Assembly (NCBI GenBank): GCA_002291495.1
Contig: DBAE01000085.1
Location: 8,026-17,749 of the forward strand
DNA from: Bacteriovoracaceae bacterium UBA1018
GTDB taxonomy: Bacteria; Bdellovibrionota; UBA1018
Length of the DNA: 9,724 nt
Direction of reading: 5' to 3'
Made by a program: the position numbers and the translations under genes. Numbering within the stretch: the first letter of the stretch is position 1; the number at the start of each line of letters is the position of its first letter. A model generated the notes under the pieces. The model was not told the DNA's origin. It saw only the letters and a program-made list of their open reading frames with translations, and did no database searches. Shown here one piece after another: positions 6,766-9,724 of the stretch.

Positions 6766-9724
6766 TTAAAGCCCGACAACGTCTGCCGACGTAGCTTGAG
6801 CAGCTCCAGTAGTACCTCTTCCTAACTGTCCCAATGAGTTATCTCCCCAACACTGAATTTTGTTCGAAGTAAGGAGGGCGCAAGTATGTGAACCACCTGC
6901 TGCGACAGAAGTGACTCCTATGAGTGAAGCCGCATTTCCAACTTGATTGCTCAGGTCACTTCCCCAACAGCTCAGAGTAGCGTCAGAGAGCCTTGCACAA
7001 GAATGGCTTGTACCCATTGATATCTGAGTGGCCGTTGTAATTCCAGTGACAGCTACAGGTGTAGGTTGATCAGTCATGCCTCCGCCATCACCAAGCTGGC
7101 TGGATTGATCAGATCCCCAGCACTTCATCGAACCACCCGTTAAGATTGTACAAGAATGTTCGCCGCCTAACGCTAACAGTGTAGACGAAGAGATATCGCT
7201 TGGACTAATGCTTACTGATGTGGGTTGACTGGTCATCGCGACGCTATCTCCTAATTGTCCACGAGAATCGTTACCCCAACAAGTAATGCGTGCGTTAGAG
7301 AGACGCGCACAAGAGTGATTTCCTCCAGCAGAAACCTGAGAAATTGAACTTACCCCAAGGACAGCCACCGGAGTAGGTTGATCTGAGATCGAGATGCTGT
7401 CACCTAATTGTCCTGAAGCATCTGATCCCCAGCAGGAGGCGGTTCCATCCGAGAGAAGAGCACATGTATGCGCACTACCTGTGCTAATACCAGTTGCAGT
7501 CGTAATACCCGAAACCGCCACCGGGGATGGTTGACCTAAGAGTGTAATATCATTTCCGAGCTGACCAGAATCATCGGCTCCCCAACAGACGATAGAGTTA
7601 TTTGTCAGAAGCGCACAGGTATGGTTATCACCCGCAGCTAACTGAGTGGCAGTTGTGACTCCGGTCACTTGGACTGGGCTAGAAGACGAGCTCAATGGTG
7701 CACCATCGCCGAGTTGTCCAGATGTATCTGAACCCCAACATTTCACGATGCCTGTAGCAAAACGTGCACAGCTATGATTTGCGCCACTCACGATTTGCTG
7801 AATCGCAGAACCTGTTGCGGTGACGTCTCGGCTGGATACAGCGGTTGCTAATCCCGTCTCGTAACTGAGCTCGATGGTATCGGAATGAACGGCAGCGCCA
7901 GTGGGCGAATAAGTGACTACAAAAGTGCAGCTTGCCGATGCTGCGAGACTCGTGGTGCAAGTTCCTCCAGAACCTGGAAAACTACCTCCTTTGTATGTGT
8001 AAGGCGCAGCTAACCCACTGCCTGAAACTGATGTTGCGGCGCTCTGACCTGAGTTTGTCAGAGTAAAGATTTTATCTGCTGAAGAAGCTAATGCAACGGT
8101 TCCGAAATCATATGTGGCGCCGTCAGAGATGGTCAAAGTTGCTGTGTTTGCTCCAGTGCCAGAAATAGATCGACTGACAGTCTGAGAGCTTACACCATTG
8201 TCATAGGACAAAAGAAGTGTGTCACTGAAGGTGGCAGCGGATGCCGGAGAGAATTCAATAATAATTGTACAGTTTGAGTTAATTGTTGCTCCGCATGTGC
8301 CTCCGGTTCCAGGATAGGTTCCCCCCGCAAAACTAAATGGACTTGCAAGCGTTGAAGCTACAACAGCGGTGGCGTCTACTCCGCCTACGTAACTGAGAGT
8401 AAATGTTTTGGAAACTGTTGTTCCAAGGGCATGACTGCCAAATTCATAAGAAGGTGAGTCTGACAAAACGAGAGTTGCAGGTGTAGCTCCGGTTCCTGAA
8501 ACGTCACGAGTGGCTGAAGTGGTCGTACTGCCATTGTTGTAAGAAAGAGTCAAAGTAGCGTTACTAGTTCCGCTGGCTATAGGCGAATAGGTGACGACCA
8601 ATGTGCATGTGGATGAAATCGTTGTACCGCATGTTCCGCCTGTACCCGGATAAGATCCACCTTTAAATCCAAAGGGACTACTCAGGCCGGATGCAGAAAC
8701 AGACGTAGCAGGCGATCCGCCCGCGTAGGCGACTGTTAGGATTTTTTCAAAACTCGAACCGTTTGCCTTAGTTCCAAAGTCGTAAGTGGCACCATCAGAA
8801 ATAGTGAGTGTTGCTGCTGTAGCACCTTGGCCGGTAAGAGCGATACTCGAAGTTGTAGTTCCTAGTCCGTTGTTGTAGCTGAGCGTGAATGAGTCCGTTG
8901 AGGTGACTGCAGAAGTTGGGGAAAACGTCACTACCAGGGTACAGTTGTTGGATATGGTGGTTGTGCAGGTTCCACCCGTTCCCGGAAATGTACCACCTTT
9001 GAAAGCAAATGGTGCTGAAAGTGTAGTCTCGCTGACGGTGGTTGCAGAAACGCCCCCGCTGTAAGTCACAGTAAATGTCTTATCCAAAGTGGAACTCACC
9101 GCTTTGGTGCCGTAGTCATAAACAGGTCCATCGCTGAGGCTGAGTGTCGCTGCTTGTGCCCCGGTACCTGTAATCGGGCGAGTGGAATTTTGTACTGAAA
9201 CTCCGTTGTCAAAAGCCACATTGATGGTGTTGCTGATTACCCCTTGGGCGGTCGGAGTATATGTTACGACTATTGTGCAGTTTGCAGAAATCGTAGTTCC
9301 GCAAGTACCTCCTGTGCCGGGATAAGTGCCACCCTTAAAGGCATAAGGCGCGCTCACGCCTGTCACCACTACTGAGGTTGCAGCAACAGTTCCACCTTTT
9401 GTTAGAGTAAACGTTTTGTCAGTCGCCGAACCTACGACTCGTGTTCCGTAATTGTATGTGGCTCCATCTGAGATTGTAATTGTGGCTACGGTAGCGCCAG
9501 TTCCCTGCATGGCTCTTTGTGTGCTTTGATTGGAAGCGCCGTCAAAATAATCTAACTGAAGGGTATCAGTAAGTGTGCTCGCAAGGGTAGGGGCGTATGT
9601 CACTACAATGGTACAATTTGCGGAGATCGAAGTTCCGCATGTGCCCCCAGTTCCTGGATAGCTTCCACCTTTGAAAGTAAATGGAGCGCTCAATCCGGAT
9701 GGGGTGACAGCTGTTGCCGCTGTG
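6766..9724 (-). CDS. Giant exported repeat protein: choice-of-anchor-D-like repeats plus RCC1-type propeller (5' end outside)
   Basis: The minus-strand frame is open from the right edge (9724) to a TAA at 6768-6766, giving about 985 residues of the C-terminal part. The start and any signal peptide lie beyond the window; the sequence at the edge (TAATAVTPSG, then LSAPF) is already inside a repeat. Reading 5' to 3' of the gene, there are five complete repeats of 112 residues and one partial one, each resembling Ig-like ASPM-SPD-2-Hydin/choice-of-anchor-D modules. Seven RCC1/ALC-type repeats follow to the end. Both repeat types carry regularly spaced Cys pairs, which implies folding outside the cytoplasm. 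The composition is rich in Ser, Thr, Gly and Ala and poor in charged residues. Such proteins are usually surface-exposed or secreted, and roles in adhesion or cell contact are plausible but unproven. There is no obvious C-terminal sorting signal or membrane anchor. It ends 17 bases from the convergent barrel gene. Confidence 0.92.
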   Translation of the reverse strand, partial: TAATAVTPSGLSAPFTFKGGSYPGTGGTCGTSISANCTIVVTYAPTLASTLTDTLQLDYFDGASNQSTQRAMQGTGATVATITISDGATYNYGTRVVGSATDKTFTLTKGGTVAATSVVVTGVSAPYAFKGGTYPGTGGTCGTTISANCTIVVTYTPTAQGVISNTINVAFDNGVSVQNSTRPITGTGAQAATLSLSDGPVYDYGTKAVSSTLDKTFTVTYSGGVSATTVSETTLSAPFAFKGGTFPGTGGTCTTTISNNCTLVVTFSPTSAVTSTDSFTLSYNNGLGTTTSSIALTGQGATAATLTISDGATYDFGTKANGSSFEKILTVAYAGGSPATSVSASGLSSPFGFKGGSYPGTGGTCGTTISSTCTLVVTYSPIASGTSNATLTLSYNNGSTTTSATRDVSGTGATPATLVLSDSPSYEFGSHALGTTVSKTFTLSYVGGVDATAVVASTLASPFSFAGGTYPGTGGTCGATINSNCTIIIEFSPASAATFSDTLLLSYDNGVSSQTVSRSISGTGANTATLTISDGATYDFGTVALASSADKIFTLTNSGQSAATSVSGSGLAAPYTYKGGSFPGSGGTCTTSLAASASCTFVVTYSPTGAAVHSDTIELSYETGLATAVSSRDVTATGSAIQQIVSGANHSCARFATGIVKCWGSDTSGQLGDGAPLSSSSSPVQVTGVTTATQLAAGDNHTCALLTNNSIVCWGADDSGQLGNDITLLGQPSPVAVSGITTATGISTGSAHTCALLSDGTASCWGSDASGQLGDSISISDQPTPVAVLGVSSISQVSAGGNHSCARLSNARITCWGNDSRGQLGDSVAMTSQPTSVSISPSDISSSTLLALGGEHSCTILTGGSMKCWGSDQSSQLGDGGGMTDQPTPVAVTGITTATQISMGTSHSCARLSDATLSCWGSDLSNQVGNAASLIGVTSVAAGGSHTCALLTSNKIQCWGDNSLGQLGRGTTGAAQATSADVVGL
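6769..7797 (-). repeat. Seven RCC1-type repeats, probable beta-propeller
   Basis: Seven copies of the pattern H-[ST]-C-[AT], about ten residues, C-W-G-x-[DN]-x-[SL]-x-Q-[LV]-G are present. In the C-terminal domain the CWG Cys positions step by 51, 51, 51, 53, 51 and 39 residues. The regular repeat is 51 residues (153 bases), and each includes a stretch like QPTPVAVTGITTAT between blades. Seven repeats match a seven-bladed RCC1 propeller. Every copy has both Cys, ten residues apart, consistent with a disulfide inside each blade. The step between the sixth and seventh CWG is 12 residues short because the QPTPVAV-type segment is missing. In bacteria this Cys-bearing RCC1 type is found in exported proteins and is not a Ran exchange factor. 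Confidence 0.9.
7798..9724 (-). repeat. Array of 336-base (112-residue) Ig-like repeats
   Basis: Taking the first residue of the [IL]SDGxxY[DEN][FY]G motif as the marker, the units start at 9474, 9138, 8802, 8466 and 8130: exactly 336 bases apart each time. A sixth, partial unit continues to the right edge. Each unit reads [IL]SDG-x2-Y-[DEN]-[FY]-G, K-x-[FL]-T, [SA]-x-P-[FY]-x-[FY], GG-[ST]-[YF]-PG-[TS]-GGTC, then an 8-residue step (10 in the last unit) to a second Cys, then VTYSPT-like, LSYxNG-like and GTGA endings. The last unit has a two-residue insertion between its two Cys (AASAS in place of the shorter loop). Units are clearly diverged at the DNA level, most strongly conserved around the GGTYPGTGGTC block, so they are an old duplication series. 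The ladder may still allow unequal recombination or assembly collapse. Confidence 0.88.

Noticed and set aside
7772..7960. Minus-strand frame of 62 codons inside the giant repeat gene
   Set aside because: It is an out-of-frame shadow of the repeat protein at the junction of its two domain types.
9691..9693. TTG at 9693 as start codon of the giant minus-strand gene
   Set aside because: The same frame stays open to the window edge and the residues before it (TAATAVTPSG) fit the repeat consensus, so the codon is an internal Leu; the true start lies outside.

Overview
The window reads as a chromosomal segment of a Gram-negative (diderm) bacterium. Evidence is a lipoprotein with a lipobox, a signal-peptide-bearing outer-membrane barrel candidate of the PorV/FadL type, and a very large Ser/Thr-rich exported repeat protein. 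The pairing of choice-of-anchor-D-like repeats with Cys-bearing RCC1 repeats (H-[ST]-C...CWG), together with moderate GC, is the sort of content I associate with Bdellovibrionota/Oligoflexia or other former deltaproteobacteria. That placement is an inference from style, not from a marker gene.

Layout: positions 1-1279 hold the N-terminal 426 codons of a minus-strand gene that runs off the left edge; I do not recognise its product. A 368-base divergent intergenic region (1280-1647) separates it from a plus-strand run of six genes ending at 6748: an acidic unrecognised protein (1648-2271), rsmD (2292-2867), coaD (2864-3367), a class I aminotransferase (3437-4642), a Cys-rich lipoprotein (4689-5663) and a PorV/FadL-like outer-membrane protein (about 5651-6748). 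Gaps are short (20, -4, 69, 46 and -13 bases) and no convincing terminator lies between them, so they may be co-transcribed, at least as 1648-3367 and 3437-6748. Facing them, and only 17 bases away, is the C-terminal part of a giant minus-strand gene (6766 to the right edge) encoding tandem 112-residue Ig-like repeats followed by a seven-repeat RCC1-type propeller.

Functionally, rsmD (16S rRNA m2G966 methylation) and coaD (coenzyme A synthesis) are housekeeping genes often found next to each other. The aminotransferase is probably aspartate aminotransferase. The lipoprotein and barrel genes overlap and probably act together in the outer membrane. The large repeat protein is probably a surface or secreted adhesin-like protein. 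No RNA genes, CRISPR arrays, insertion sequences or phage genes were seen. The most notable items are the giant repeat protein, the lipoprotein/barrel pair, and the acidic protein whose repeated E-D-I-L helix motif recalls PopZ-type proteins.
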